64,000 nt of DNA from Planctomycetota bacterium. GTDB lineage: Bacteria > Planctomycetota > Planctomycetia > Planctomycetales > Planctomycetaceae. The position numbers were made by a program, and so were the translations under genes. Location: contig QQVO01000068.1 in NCBI GenBank assembly GCA_003388505.1, forward strand, positions 1 through 64,000, read 5' to 3'. The notes under the pieces are model-generated. The model had not been told where the DNA came from and searched no databases. It saw nothing but the letters and a program-made list of their open reading frames with translations. Below are positions 35,478 through 44,810 of this stretch, piece by piece (position 1 is the first letter of the stretch; each line of letters begins with the position of its first letter).

Positions 35478-37064
35478 TCAATGCCGGAAATGGCGGCGGC
35501 CGGTGAAGATCATGGCGATGTTGTGTTCGTCGGCTGCGGCGATGACTTCCTCGTCGCCGCGGGAGCCGCCGGGCTGGATCACCGATTTCACGCCCACCCT
35601 GGCGAGCTGGTCGAGGCCGTCCCGGAAGGGGAAAAACGCGTCCGACGCTGCTGCGGCGCCCTGCGCCCGCTCGCCGGCTTTGTGCGCGGCGATGTGGGCC
35701 GAGTCGAGCCGGCTCATCTGTCCGGCGCCAACGCCCAGCAGCGACTGCCCGCGCGCGAGGACGATCGCGTTCGATTTCACGTGCTTGCCGACTTTCCAGG
35801 CGAAGGCCAGATCGCGGCGTTCCTCGTCGGTGGGAGACCGCTTCGTCATAACTTCCCAGTCGTCGCGAGGATCCTCTTCGTCGTCGCGTTCCTGGACCAG
35901 GAGTCCGCCGCTGATGCTGCGCAAAGCGGGGGCGTGGTCCCGACCATGCGACATCGACGGCAGGCGGAGCAGCCGCACATTCGTTTTCCATTTGGGGCGG
36001 GTGATCAGCAGTTCGAAGGCGTCGGCGTCGTAACCCGGTGCGATGATCGCCTCAATGAACCGGTCCGGTTCACACAAACGGTTTGCAGTGGCCAGGTCAA
36101 CACTGCGATTGAGCCCGATAATCGAACCGAACGCGCTGACCGGATCGCCCGCGTAGGCGCGATCGAAGGCGTCGGCCGCCGCAGTGGCGACTCCGCAGCC
36201 GCACGGATTGTTGTGCTTGATAATGACGGCTGCCGGTTCTTCGAACTCCCGCACGATGCCCAGTGCGGCGTCGAGATCGAGCAGGTTGTTGTATGAGAGT
36301 TCCTTGCCGTGCAGCTTCTCAGCGGCGGCGAGCGTGGAGGGGGCCGGCTGGGGATCGGAGTAAAGGGCCGCCATTTGATGAGGGTTTTCGCCGTAGCGCA
36401 GTTCGCTCTGGCGGCGGAATTCGAGGTGCAGCACACCGGGGAAATAGGGCCGCGCGTCCCCCTCTTCACCGCGCGACGATTTCGCGAACCATTGAGAAAT
36501 CGCGACGTCGTAGTGGGCCGTCAATTCGAAGGCGGCCGCCGCCAGTTCGCGCCGAAATTCCATCGACAGTCCGCCCGACTGCAACTCCTCCAGCACGCGC
36601 GGATATTGCGTCGGGTTGGTGACGATGCCGACGTAGGCGTGGTTCTTGGCGGCCGAGCGGACCATGCTCGGTCCGCCGATGTCGATCTGTTCAATGGCTT
36701 CTTCCGGCGTCACACCGGGCCTGGCGACGGTTTGCTCAAACGGATACAGATTGCAGACGACAAGTTCGAACGGTTCAATCCCGTGCTCTGCGAGCGCCGC
36801 CGCATCGGAAGGCAGATCAGGCCGCCCCAGGATCGCCCCGTGCACCCTGGGATGCAGCGTCTTGACGCGGCCGTCCATGATTTCCGGAAATCCGGTGTAA
36901 GCCGAGACGTCGACGACGTCGATCCCTTCGCTTTGCAGGTGCTTGGCGGTCCCTCCCGTCGAGAGGATCTCAAAGCCGAGTTCGACAAGCGATTTGACGA
37001 ACGGCGCGAGTCCCGTTTTGTCGCTGACGCTGACCAACGCGCGGCGCGTCCGTGAATCGGCCAT
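35478..37064 (-). CDS. purH: bifunctional AICAR transformylase / IMP cyclohydrolase
   Basis: 528 residues catalysing the last two steps of IMP synthesis. The N-terminal MGS-like cyclohydrolase half has RALVSVSDKTGL, ILSTGGTAKHLQ and EIMDGRVKTLHPRVHGAIL; the AICAR transformylase half has LRYGENPHQMAALY, ELSYNNLLDLDAAL, the catalytic KHNNPCGCG (Lys-His pair), AFGSIIGLNRSVD and the C-terminal FFPFRDGLDQLARVGVKSVIQPGGSRGDEEVI. AGGGGA about ten bases before ATG 37064 supports this start over 37175. Confidence 0.97.
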   Translation of the reverse strand: MADSRTRRALVSVSDKTGLAPFVKSLVELGFEILSTGGTAKHLQSEGIDVVDVSAYTGFPEIMDGRVKTLHPRVHGAILGRPDLPSDAAALAEHGIEPFELVVCNLYPFEQTVARPGVTPEEAIEQIDIGGPSMVRSAAKNHAYVGIVTNPTQYPRVLEELQSGGLSMEFRRELAAAAFELTAHYDVAISQWFAKSSRGEEGDARPYFPGVLHLEFRRQSELRYGENPHQMAALYSDPQPAPSTLAAAEKLHGKELSYNNLLDLDAALGIVREFEEPAAVIIKHNNPCGCGVATAAADAFDRAYAGDPVSAFGSIIGLNRSVDLATANRLCEPDRFIEAIIAPGYDADAFELLITRPKWKTNVRLLRLPSMSHGRDHAPALRSISGGLLVQERDDEEDPRDDWEVMTKRSPTDEERRDLAFAWKVGKHVKSNAIVLARGQSLLGVGAGQMSRLDSAHIAAHKAGERAQGAAAASDAFFPFRDGLDQLARVGVKSVIQPGGSRGDEEVIAAADEHNIAMIFTGRRHFRH

Positions 37065-37472
37065 TTGATGAAGCTCCCCTTGAGGCCCGAAAATCCCGAT
37101 CGAGGCAGATCCCCTTCGCAGATGACAGGCGGCGCGTGAACTGCTCTGATGTCGCTTCGGCAGCCATGATTTCACGCGACGACCGGCGATCGGCCTCTGG
37201 CGCGACGATACCGCAGCAGAGTGGGCCGGTCAAACGTCACTGGGAAGCGCTTCGGACCGGACCCGACGCCGGATGATCGAGAGGACCGTCGCAAATCTTA
37301 CAGCCGGACTAAACGGCGATCCTCTGCCGTTCCGAATCAGGTGAATCCTGCAGCCTCGACTGTGTGTTGCGCCCGGTTTCGCCGATGACGAGAGTGTGCG
37401 GTGCGCGCGGTTGCCGGTCGTGGTCGAACGGCGAGCGGGCGCGCTGCGGTCGTCGAAACGGGGAGAACTGCC
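37065..37472. other. gene-free divergent region
   Basis: 408 bases between purH and the beta-helix gene. I looked for a purine or ZTP riboswitch before purH and for paired promoters, and found nothing matching their conserved cores. ORFs here are short and shadow-like. Confidence 0.4.
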
Positions 37473-38432
37473 ATGCGAACTGAGATGCCGCGTCTGGACC
37501 GAAGTGCCTGGGGCGGCGACGCCGATGCGAGACTGGCGGTCGCGTCGCTCTGGTGGATGGTGACGATGGCGGTCGCCTGTCTGCTGGTGCTGTCGGGAAG
37601 CGTGCGGGGCGCGACGATTTACGTCGACAGCCGCTTGGGAAGCGATCGTTACGACGGCCAGTCGCCCGAAACAACCAGCCGGGAGACCGGACCGGTGCGG
37701 ACGTTGCAACGGGCCGTCGCTCTCGCTCAAGCGAGTGATACGATCGAGCTGAAAAACAACGGAACTCCCTATTTCGGCGACGTCAGTCTGGTCGGCGCGC
37801 GGCACAGCGGAAACTCCTCGTACCCATTCCGGATTCACGGCAACGGATCGATCATCAGCGGCGCCAAGCCGGTCCCGAGAAACGAGTGGCGGCTGATCGG
37901 GCCGAACTCGGAGAAGATGACCGTCTGGAGGATCACGCCGTTTCGCAAAGGCCACTATCAATTGATTCTCGACGGGCAAGCGGCGCCCGAGACTGATTGT
38001 CCCCGCGATGCGGAAACGCTCCCGGCACTGGAGGAGAACCATTGGTGCGCCTGGCGCGGGGCCGTTTATGTGGCCTTGCCGCCGTCCGTCGATCCGGGCA
38101 ACAGGAATTTCGCTCTCGCGGACTGTGAAGTCGGTTTGACGCTGCTCGACGTACACGACGTGATCATCAAGGATCTGACGCTCCGGCACTTTCGACTGGA
38201 CGGGGTGAACGCCCACGATCGCTGCCGGGACGTGCTGCTCGACGGCCTGGTCTGTGAGCAGAACGGCCGCGCCGGACTGACCGTTGCCGGGACGTCGCGA
38301 ATTCTGGTGATGAACACGAAAGCCGCAGACAATCGCGAGGCTTCGCTGCTGATTACGGAATTGGGTCAGGCCGAACTCGATGCGTGCGACCTCGATCAGC
38401 CGCCGACCGTCGTCGGCAACGAGTCGCACTAG
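37473..38432 (+). CDS. secreted right-handed beta-helix protein
   Basis: 319 residues. A long signal peptide (LAVASLWWMVTMAVACLLVLSGSVRG) is followed by ATIYVDSRLGSDRYDGQSPE and GPVRTLQRAVALAQASDTIELKN, the usual opening of parallel beta-helix proteins that resemble polysaccharide lyases. Short strand repeats with stacked residues (HDVIIKDLTLRHFRLDGVNA, RDVLLDGLVCEQNG, RILVMNTKAADN) form the coil rungs. Catalytic residues are not evident. GGGAGA precedes ATG 37473. Converges with the HEAT-like gene across a hairpin-pair element that touches its stop codon. Confidence 0.85.
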   Translation: MRTEMPRLDRSAWGGDADARLAVASLWWMVTMAVACLLVLSGSVRGATIYVDSRLGSDRYDGQSPETTSRETGPVRTLQRAVALAQASDTIELKNNGTPYFGDVSLVGARHSGNSSYPFRIHGNGSIISGAKPVPRNEWRLIGPNSEKMTVWRITPFRKGHYQLILDGQAAPETDCPRDAETLPALEENHWCAWRGAVYVALPPSVDPGNRNFALADCEVGLTLLDVHDVIIKDLTLRHFRLDGVNAHDRCRDVLLDGLVCEQNGRAGLTVAGTSRILVMNTKAADNREASLLITELGQAELDACDLDQPPTVVGNESH

Positions 38433-38487
38433 GGTCCGCTGTGCGGACCGCAGGTTGAGGCCCGAGGGTGGTCCGCACAGCGGACCC
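38432..38487. terminator. hairpin-pair element between convergent genes
   Basis: GGGTCCGCTGTGCGGACC (38432-38449) faces GTCCGCACAGCGGACCC (38471-38487). Each half is a hairpin and the two are also complementary to each other, so either strand can fold. It occupies nearly the whole space between two convergent stop codons, so a bidirectional terminator role is plausible. Same type as 5115-5172. Confidence 0.6.
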
Positions 38488-38499
38488 CACTTGCTGGAG

Positions 38500-39693
38500 C
38501 TAAAGCAGGACGCCCTCGACGGCGTATTCGGGGACCGGCTGAACTTCCCGCAGGTTCTTGCCGCTCCACCGTCGCCAGGCCGTGAGCGCGGCCTCCCGTG
38601 CTTCGTCGGACCGGAAACCGATCGTATTCGGATGGTACGGCAGGGTGCGGTGGTTCGCTCTCAGATCGCGAAACCCGTAAGCCTCCGGATCCTGATCGGT
38701 GAGCAGCAGCAGCGCGATCAAAGCCACATCCTGGACGCGGGCCGTCAATCCTTCACCGCTTCTGTTCCGCCGGCCGCCCAGTTGGGTTTCGTCGTCGAGG
38801 AACTGTTCGATATCGGCCAGCACGTCGATGCCTCCATGCTCGGCGATATAGAGAATCGCTTGCTGAACTTGGGGACCGGCGGCGCCGCTGTCGACGATCT
38901 GCTTCGCGATGTCAAAAACCTCGGGCCGTTCGAATTCTCCCGCCAGGTTGAGTCTCTGCACGGCGTTTCCCGTCTCGGGACGCACGATCCAGTCTGCGAA
39001 CAAACTGGCCGCCGCAACAGGACAATCGGGTTCGCGGAGCAGTTCGGCAAATTCACTCTGTCGCATCGCCGCGTACAGGTAGGGCATCGCATAGGGGCTG
39101 GGACGGAATTCTGGCTGCGCGGCGACGAACAGCAACGCACCGATGCTGGCCTTCGGCGCAGACAACCCGGACCGTTGGGAGCGTTGCAGGTTGATCGTCG
39201 AGCAGCGGCTCTCGTAGTGCAGACGCAGTTCCTCGTGCGGGCCGTCGACCGCCCGCATCAACGCCGGTTCGGCCCGCACCATCTCGACGTAAAACTCGAC
39301 GCTCTCGCGATCGGGCCCCATGCGATGGAGCCACGCCTGCCAACCGGGCAGGAGGTCCGGAGCTATCGGCGGCCGTCCGTCAGAGAGACATTCCAGCGAC
39401 TCGGCGATGAGATCGCTTTCCAGCGCCGTGATCAGCCGCTTCACGCGATAGCGGATTTCCAGGTCCGCCGAGTCGCACGCTTTGCGCAGAGCGGGGAGCG
39501 CTTCCGCGCCCAACTCATGCAGCATTCGCTCCGCGCGGTTTCGCTCGACGAAGCTGGGTGAATTGAGGCGATAGACCAGAGTTGCGATGCGGTCGGGATT
39601 CGCAAGATCCTCCCCGCCGCAGACGATCCCCCCGGACGCCATCAGGCAGGCGAACAGGGCGGCGCTGATCTTTTCTCGAACGGAGTGAAGCAT
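38500..39693 (-). CDS. secreted HEAT-like helical repeat protein
   Basis: 397 residues with a signal peptide (ISAALFACLMASGGIVCG). Residues 30-100 are alpha-helical repeats (IATLVYRLNSPSFVERNRAERMLHELGAEALPALRKACDSADLEIRYRVKRLI) as in planctomycete HEAT-like proteins; the rest is helical with conserved-looking Trp and Tyr positions. No catalytic motif. Function unknown, probably protein-protein binding outside the cytoplasmic membrane. ATG at 39693, divergent from the TAXI gene. Confidence 0.8.
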   Translation of the reverse strand: MLHSVREKISAALFACLMASGGIVCGGEDLANPDRIATLVYRLNSPSFVERNRAERMLHELGAEALPALRKACDSADLEIRYRVKRLITALESDLIAESLECLSDGRPPIAPDLLPGWQAWLHRMGPDRESVEFYVEMVRAEPALMRAVDGPHEELRLHYESRCSTINLQRSQRSGLSAPKASIGALLFVAAQPEFRPSPYAMPYLYAAMRQSEFAELLREPDCPVAAASLFADWIVRPETGNAVQRLNLAGEFERPEVFDIAKQIVDSGAAGPQVQQAILYIAEHGGIDVLADIEQFLDDETQLGGRRNRSGEGLTARVQDVALIALLLLTDQDPEAYGFRDLRANHRTLPYHPNTIGFRSDEAREAALTAWRRWSGKNLREVQPVPEYAVEGVLL

Positions 39694-39877
39694 ATCGGTT
39701 CCCTGACGAACCCTGGTCGACTATGTCATGATAGTCCTGTTTCGCGGACGGCGTCCACTGGGATCTTCAAGCGAGCGTCCGCCGGCGAATTCCGGAACGA
39801 TTGTTTTCGTGAACGAACGCTCCTTCCGGGCGGACGATGCAGTGTGGGGGTGGACGGTCGGGACTGGAGCGGCTGGT

Positions 39878-41317
39878 ATGCGAGACTGGGTCTGGAAGTT
39901 GTCCGTCGCCGTTCTGGTGATTGCGCTGCCGGTGCTCGTCTCGTGGAGCTACCACCGCTGGACCGCTTTGCCGGAGGAGGTGGTGCTTGCCACGGGCCCG
40001 TCCGGCGGACGGTACGAAGCTCTCTCGAATTCTCTCGCAGAGGTGCTGCGGGAGGAGTTCGATGTCGTCGTCCGCACAGTGCCCAGTGAAGGATCGTTGG
40101 ACAACCTGCAACTGTTGCGATCCGGCGAAGTCGACTTTGCCCTCTATCAACACGGGGCGGAGAGTCTTCGCGAGCGATTCGGCGTCAATCCTGCGATCGA
40201 GGCGGAGGCAGACGCCGGCGAGCAGCCGGTGTTTGTTGCGAACCTCTATTCCGAAGTCGCCCAGGTGGTTGTCCACAACGATGCGATTCTGGAGAACGCC
40301 GGCGACTGGTCCGGAAAACGGATCGCCGTCGGCAGGGAGGGCTCCGGCGACTACGCATTCAGCCTGCTCCTGCTGGAACACCTGGGGCTCTCGTTGGAAG
40401 AGATCGAACCCCTGACGCTTTCTTATACGGAACTGCCGGCGGCCTTTCGGAAAGGGACGGTCGATGCGGCGATTGTGACAACGGCTCCTCGTTCGCCCGT
40501 TGTGCTGAGGCTCCTGGCGGGCGATGAGGCCGGAGCATGCCGTCTCCGGTCCATTCCGTACGCCGAGGCGTTGGCCTCGAGGGAACTCATTGTTTCGACG
40601 TACACCGTACCGACCGCGCTCTACCGATCGCAGCCGACACCGGAGCCGCCGGAGCCGGTGCGCACCGTCGCGTTGCGGGCTCAGTTATTGGCCCGCCGCG
40701 ACGTGCCGAGCAGCCTTGTGGAAGCGGCGACTGCGATCGTCCTGCGGGAGCAGTTCCAGAAGGAGAACGGCCTGGGAGAACTGTTTCACGGCGGGGCGTC
40801 GTTCGCCAGCGAGAAGCCGGAGTTCGCCGTTCATCCCGCCGCGCTGCATGTGTACGAGCCGGAGTTGAAGCCGCTGCTCAATACCGATTTCGTCGAGGCG
40901 ACGGAGGGCATTCGCTCGTTCGTGGTGTCGCTGCTGATTGCCTCCTACCTGGGATTCCGCTGGTGGCGGCACCGGATGCAGCGCAGCAAAGAGCACCATC
41001 TCGACCGCTACATCCGTCAGGTGCTGGAGATCGAGCGAAGACAACTCGATTTCGACCAGACGCCCGACTCCGACGACTCGCCTGCGCTCCAGGAATTGCT
41101 CGATGACGTGACCCACCTGCGACAGGAGGCCCTGGGCGAGTTTACCGCTCACGAAATCAATGAAGACCCGGCGATTGACTCATTCGTCGAGATGTGCCAC
41201 GCGCTGAGCGACAAGATCAACGCCAAACTGACGCGGCAAAGGCTGGCAAACAGCTTGAAGCGGATCGAAGGTCTCGTCTCTGCCCGCAGTCTCGGCGACG
41301 ACGCGCCTGAAGCGTGA
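39878..41317 (+). CDS. TAXI-family solute-binding protein with membrane anchors and cytoplasmic tail
   Basis: 479 residues. An N-terminal membrane segment (LSVAVLVIALPVLVSW) leads into a TAXI-type binding domain: LATGPSGGRYEALSNSLAEVL, VPSEGSLDNLQLLRSGEVDFALYQHGAE, VAVGREGSGDYAFSLLLLEHLGL and AAFRKGTVDAAIV. A second membrane segment (SFVVSLLIASYLGFRWW, about 348-365) is followed by some 110 charged helical residues that must be cytoplasmic. TRAP-type TAXI proteins are normally secreted and free, and a TRAP permease gene is normally nearby; here neither holds. The layout looks like a receptor, not an importer component. ATG 39878 is preferred; 39728 lacks signal logic. Confidence 0.85.
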   Translation: MRDWVWKLSVAVLVIALPVLVSWSYHRWTALPEEVVLATGPSGGRYEALSNSLAEVLREEFDVVVRTVPSEGSLDNLQLLRSGEVDFALYQHGAESLRERFGVNPAIEAEADAGEQPVFVANLYSEVAQVVVHNDAILENAGDWSGKRIAVGREGSGDYAFSLLLLEHLGLSLEEIEPLTLSYTELPAAFRKGTVDAAIVTTAPRSPVVLRLLAGDEAGACRLRSIPYAEALASRELIVSTYTVPTALYRSQPTPEPPEPVRTVALRAQLLARRDVPSSLVEAATAIVLREQFQKENGLGELFHGGASFASEKPEFAVHPAALHVYEPELKPLLNTDFVEATEGIRSFVVSLLIASYLGFRWWRHRMQRSKEHHLDRYIRQVLEIERRQLDFDQTPDSDDSPALQELLDDVTHLRQEALGEFTAHEINEDPAIDSFVEMCHALSDKINAKLTRQRLANSLKRIEGLVSARSLGDDAPEA

Positions 41318-41375
41318 CGTGCGATCGTGGGCGAGACGCCTGTTGTCGAACTCAACTTCCGTTCACGACGGCCTG

Positions 41376-42407
41376 ATGACTGCGTTTCCGGATCAACTCC
41401 GAGAGAGTCTCCTCGCCCTGCAACTCCAGGGACACCGCCTGCTTGTCGGCGTGTCCGGCGGGGGTGACAGCGTCGCGTTGCTGCACGGATTGTCCAGGGT
41501 GCGCGAGTCCTTGCGTCTGGAACTGTACGCCGCGCATCTCGACCACGGGCTGCGGGGCGAGGATTCCACGGCTGACGCCGAGTGGGTTCGCGAGTTCTGT
41601 GCGGAGATCGGTGTCCCGTGCACCGTGGAGCGGCGGGACGTACAGCAGGCGGCGCACGATTCCGGCCTTGGCATCGAAGAGGCAGCCCGCAACGAGCGTT
41701 ACCGGTTTCTCGAAGAGTGCGCGCTTTGCAAGGAATGCTCTCACATCTGCGTCGGCCACACGCGCGACGACAACGTGGAGACCATTTTGCATCACATCGT
41801 CCGCGGAACGGGTCTGGCCGGCCTGGCCGGCGTTCCGGCAACGCGGACGCTGCCGACCGGCGTGACCATCGCCCGCCCGCTGTTGCGATGTTCCCGCGAC
41901 CTGCTTGAGAGCTATCTGAAGGGAGCGAACCTCTCGTGGCGGCATGACGCGACGAACCGGGATGAGTCGTTCACTCGCAATCGAATCCGGCAGACGCTGC
42001 TGCCGCTGCTTCGAGAGTCTTTCAATCCAGCAGTCGACGCGGCGTTGCTGCGTCTGGCCGCCCAGGCGGGCGAAGCGCAGCAGTCAATGCGTTACGTCGT
42101 TGATCTCACATCCCGGGCCGTGCTCGTCGACGCCGCCGCAGAGTGCGTCCGGGTTGACTGCGGGCCGCTGACCTCCGCTCCGGCCGATTTCGTGCGCGAA
42201 GTGCTGCGGGCGATCTGGAAAGACCTCGATTGGCCCCGCGGGGGGATGCACCGATCTCACTGGGACGCGCTCCGGGCTTTGGCGTGCGACGGCGGTCCGG
42301 GCGTCAGTCTTCCCGGATCGATCCAGGCCTCACGACGCGCAAACCTTCTCATCCTGGAGCGCAAAAATCGCCCGTCGCGCGTGGCGTCAGGCCAGGCGGA
42401 GGGGTAG
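41376..42407 (+). CDS. tilS: tRNA(Ile)-lysidine synthetase
   Basis: 343-residue ATP-dependent enzyme that changes the wobble C of the Ile-CAU tRNA to lysidine, so that it reads AUA. The N-type PP-loop motif VSGGGDSVALLHGL is at residues 26-39; HLDHGLRGEDSTADAEWV, GHTRDDNVETILHHIVRGTGLAGL and the DATNRDESFTRNRIRQTLLPLL block complete the TilS core. The C-terminal half is short relative to E. coli TilS. ATG 41376 is preferred over 41319. Follows the TAXI gene by 58 bases. Confidence 0.94.
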   Translation: MTAFPDQLRESLLALQLQGHRLLVGVSGGGDSVALLHGLSRVRESLRLELYAAHLDHGLRGEDSTADAEWVREFCAEIGVPCTVERRDVQQAAHDSGLGIEEAARNERYRFLEECALCKECSHICVGHTRDDNVETILHHIVRGTGLAGLAGVPATRTLPTGVTIARPLLRCSRDLLESYLKGANLSWRHDATNRDESFTRNRIRQTLLPLLRESFNPAVDAALLRLAAQAGEAQQSMRYVVDLTSRAVLVDAAAECVRVDCGPLTSAPADFVREVLRAIWKDLDWPRGGMHRSHWDALRALACDGGPGVSLPGSIQASRRANLLILERKNRPSRVASGQAEG

Positions 42408-42509
42408 AATCCGCGTTCCATTTCTCGGTCCACCAGGGAGGACGTCCGAGTCTGTCGAGCCTCCGCTCAGTCGAGCGGCCTGTATTACCTCGCCACAGAG
42501 ACCGTCTTC

Positions 42510-44186
42510 ATGAGTACCGAGAGCGCGCCTTCTTCGAATGCCAACAGCCAGATTCTCTTCTGGGGCTGTTTTATTGCTCTGATCACGACCGCCTTCGCTT
42601 TCGTCGGCCGTCTGTTCCTGATTAACGCATGGTCGGAAGACTTCGCCCTCGACCCGGCCGAGGCGGGGCGTCTGGCCGGCATCGGGATCTGGCCCTTTGC
42701 CGTCAGCATCATCCTCTTCAGCCTGGTCATCGACAAAATCGGCTACAAGACCGCGATGGTCATCGCGAGCCTCGGCCACTTGACCTGGGCCGCAATGGGC
42801 GTCTCCGCATACTTCGTGCAGGACACGAACCAGGAACTCGGTTTTCAGCTTCTCTACTGGGGCAGCCTGATCTGCGCGCTGGCAAACGGGACGGTGGAGG
42901 CATTCATCAATCCGGTCGTCGCCACCATGTTCAGCAAGGAGAAGACCAAGTGGCTGAACATCCTGCATGCAGGCTGGCCCGGCGGCCTGGTGATCACGGG
43001 ACTGCTGCTGATCGGCATCGACACGTTCGCCAGTTCCACCCCCTGGGCCGTCAAGGTCGGTCTGATTGCCGTCCCGGCCGTGGTTTATTTCGTCATGCTG
43101 ATCGGCCGGCAATTCCCGGAACAGGAGCGGGTCTCCGCCGGCGTGAGTTACCGGGAGATGCTTCAGGAGTTTGGCGTGGGCGGCGCGCTGATTGTCAGCG
43201 TGCTGATCGTCCTGCAGTTGATGGACTTCTTCTCGAACGGCGGGGCCGTTGAATTGTCGTCGACGACGAAACTCGGTTTCGTCGCACTCGGTGTGCTGAT
43301 GGTCGGCGCCTTCGGGGCGTACACCAGGTCGATGGGCCGGGGGCTGTTGCTCTTTCTGATCGTCATCATGATGCCGCTCGCCACGACCGAAATCGGCACC
43401 GACGGCTGGATCACCGGCATTATGGAAGACGTCGCCAAGGAAGAGGGATTTCACTCCGGATGGATTCTCGTCTACACGTCCGCCATCATGCTGGTGCTGC
43501 GTTTCATGGCGGGACCGATCGTCCACACGCTCTCTCCGTTGGGCCTGCTGGCCATCAGCGCCGTGCTGGCGATCTTCGGCCTGACCTATCTCAGCGCGGC
43601 CCAGGGATTCGCGATTTTCACGGCGGCGACGCTCTACGGATTCGGAAAAACGTTTTTCTGGCCCACAATGCTGGGAGTTGTCTCTGAGCAGTGTCCCAAG
43701 GGGGGCGCACTGACGCTCAACGCGATTGCCGGCATTGGAATGCTGGCGGTGGGCACGCTCGGGTTTCCCTACATCGGCGTCTTGCAGACGCGGGTCCAAC
43801 AGGAGGCCCTGGTCGAGAACGAGCAGTTAAACGACCAACTTCCCGGTCTGGTGGAGAGCGGAGAAGTCCAACCGGTGACCGAGAAGACCATCTATGAGAT
43901 CCTTTCCTACGAGGCGATCGATGACAAGCAATTGGCCGCCCTGATTGAGGAACTTCCAGAAGACGAACAAGCCGCCGCGGCCGCCCGCGTGGCCGAAGTG
44001 CGCGGTCGCAGCAACCAGCGCGCGCTGCGGGACATGGCGATCTTCCCGATCTTCATGCTGGCCTGCTACCTGATCCTGATCGTCTACTTCAAAGCGAAGG
44101 GCGGTTACTCCGCGGAAGTCCTGACCGGCCACGAGGCCAAGGACGAAAAGTACACCGGAGGCGTCGAGGCGCCCGTCGAGGCGTAA
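42510..44186 (+). CDS. MFS-like transporter with a long cytoplasmic loop
   Basis: 558 residues with about twelve hydrophobic segments. The first half shows the usual MFS loop 2-3 motif in degenerate form ([11 protein letters not shown]). A helical, acidic insertion ([31 protein letters not shown]) stands before the last membrane segment. The substrate cannot be inferred. The 102 bases before the ATG show no clear promoter. A hairpin terminator follows the stop. Confidence 0.8.
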   Translation: MSTESAPSSNANSQILFWGCFIALITTAFAFVGRLFLINAWSEDFALDPAEAGRLAGIGIWPFAVSIILFSLVIDKIGYKTAMVIASLGHLTWAAMGVSAYFVQDTNQELGFQLLYWGSLICALANGTVEAFINPVVATMFSKEKTKWLNILHAGWPGGLVITGLLLIGIDTFASSTPWAVKVGLIAVPAVVYFVMLIGRQFPEQERVSAGVSYREMLQEFGVGGALIVSVLIVLQLMDFFSNGGAVELSSTTKLGFVALGVLMVGAFGAYTRSMGRGLLLFLIVIMMPLATTEIGTDGWITGIMEDVAKEEGFHSGWILVYTSAIMLVLRFMAGPIVHTLSPLGLLAISAVLAIFGLTYLSAAQGFAIFTAATLYGFGKTFFWPTMLGVVSEQCPKGGALTLNAIAGIGMLAVGTLGFPYIGVLQTRVQQEALVENEQLNDQLPGLVESGEVQPVTEKTIYEILSYEAIDDKQLAALIEELPEDEQAAAAARVAEVRGRSNQRALRDMAIFPIFMLACYLILIVYFKAKGGYSAEVLTGHEAKDEKYTGGVEAPVEA

Positions 44187-44199
44187 CGCAGCCTTGGCT

Positions 44200-44684
44200 G
44201 GGTGGCCGGGGCTGGAGCATTGCGAAGCCCCGGTGCATGCACGACCGGGGCTTCCTTTCAGTCCAGCCCATGTCGTTACCCACAATTTGCCTGGCACTTG
44301 AGAGCAGCGAACCACCGGATCATTCGGAAATCCCGGCGGCTTATCGCCGCAATGAAGTGAACCTGTCACCCGTGGTCTTGGAACCATGCGACAGGATTGC
44401 CACGAGAGACACAAAAAGCCACAAAAAGTAAAGCCGCGACATCGTCTCTTTTTCGTGCTACGAACGGTGAGAATCTTCGCGTGGTGCGCAAATTTCGCGT
44501 GCAGCATACTCCACGTCGTGGACATCCGACTCGACGGAGCGAGTCGGCTACATTGGTTGCGGCCGGAGGCCGCGCTGGGTCTCTTTGTGTTTTTCGTGGC
44601 CATTTTCCGTGGCTTCAGTGCATTCCGTGGTTGTTCACTGATCTGAAATTGTGGGTAACGCTAAGCAGTCCAGCCCCGGCCACC
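44200..44684. repeat. composite inverted-repeat element (~485 bp)
   Basis: Perfect 17-base terminal inverted repeats GGGTGGCCGGGGCTGGA (44200-44216) and its complement (44668-44684), plus perfect 14-base inner inverted repeats GTTACCCACAATTT (44275-44288) and AAATTGTGGGTAAC (44646-44659). The interior carries degenerate CCACGAGAGACACAAAAAGC / GTCTCTTTGTGTTTTTCGTG complementary stretches (around 44399-44421 and 44579-44600) and a two-hairpin unit (44526-44578). No transposase and no convincing ORF. It fills most of the 624-base space between the MFS and propeller genes. Confidence 0.65.
44224..44254 (+). terminator. strong hairpin after the MFS gene
   Basis: Stem GAAGCCCCGGT / ACCGGGGCTTC (11 bp) with a nine-base loop, followed by CTTT. 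It lies 38 bases after the MFS stop codon, inside the left end of the composite repeat. It likely terminates the MFS transcript. Confidence 0.6.
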
Positions 44685-44810
44685 CCGGGGATCGTTTTGT
44701 CAGGGACTCTTGAATTTGATCGAGCATGGCACGGCATCGTCGGGGTGCGTTACGATGCCGGAAGTCCGATAGTGAAACCATGCGGCCGCTCGATTGAGAG
44801 ACTCCCCCTG

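Noticed and set aside
37065-37472. ZTP (pfl) or purine riboswitch upstream of purH
   Set aside because: I checked the minus strand for the conserved cores and did not find them.
44397-44810. In-frame extension of the double propeller gene
   Set aside because: It is translated from the composite repeat; the signal peptide starts at 44811.
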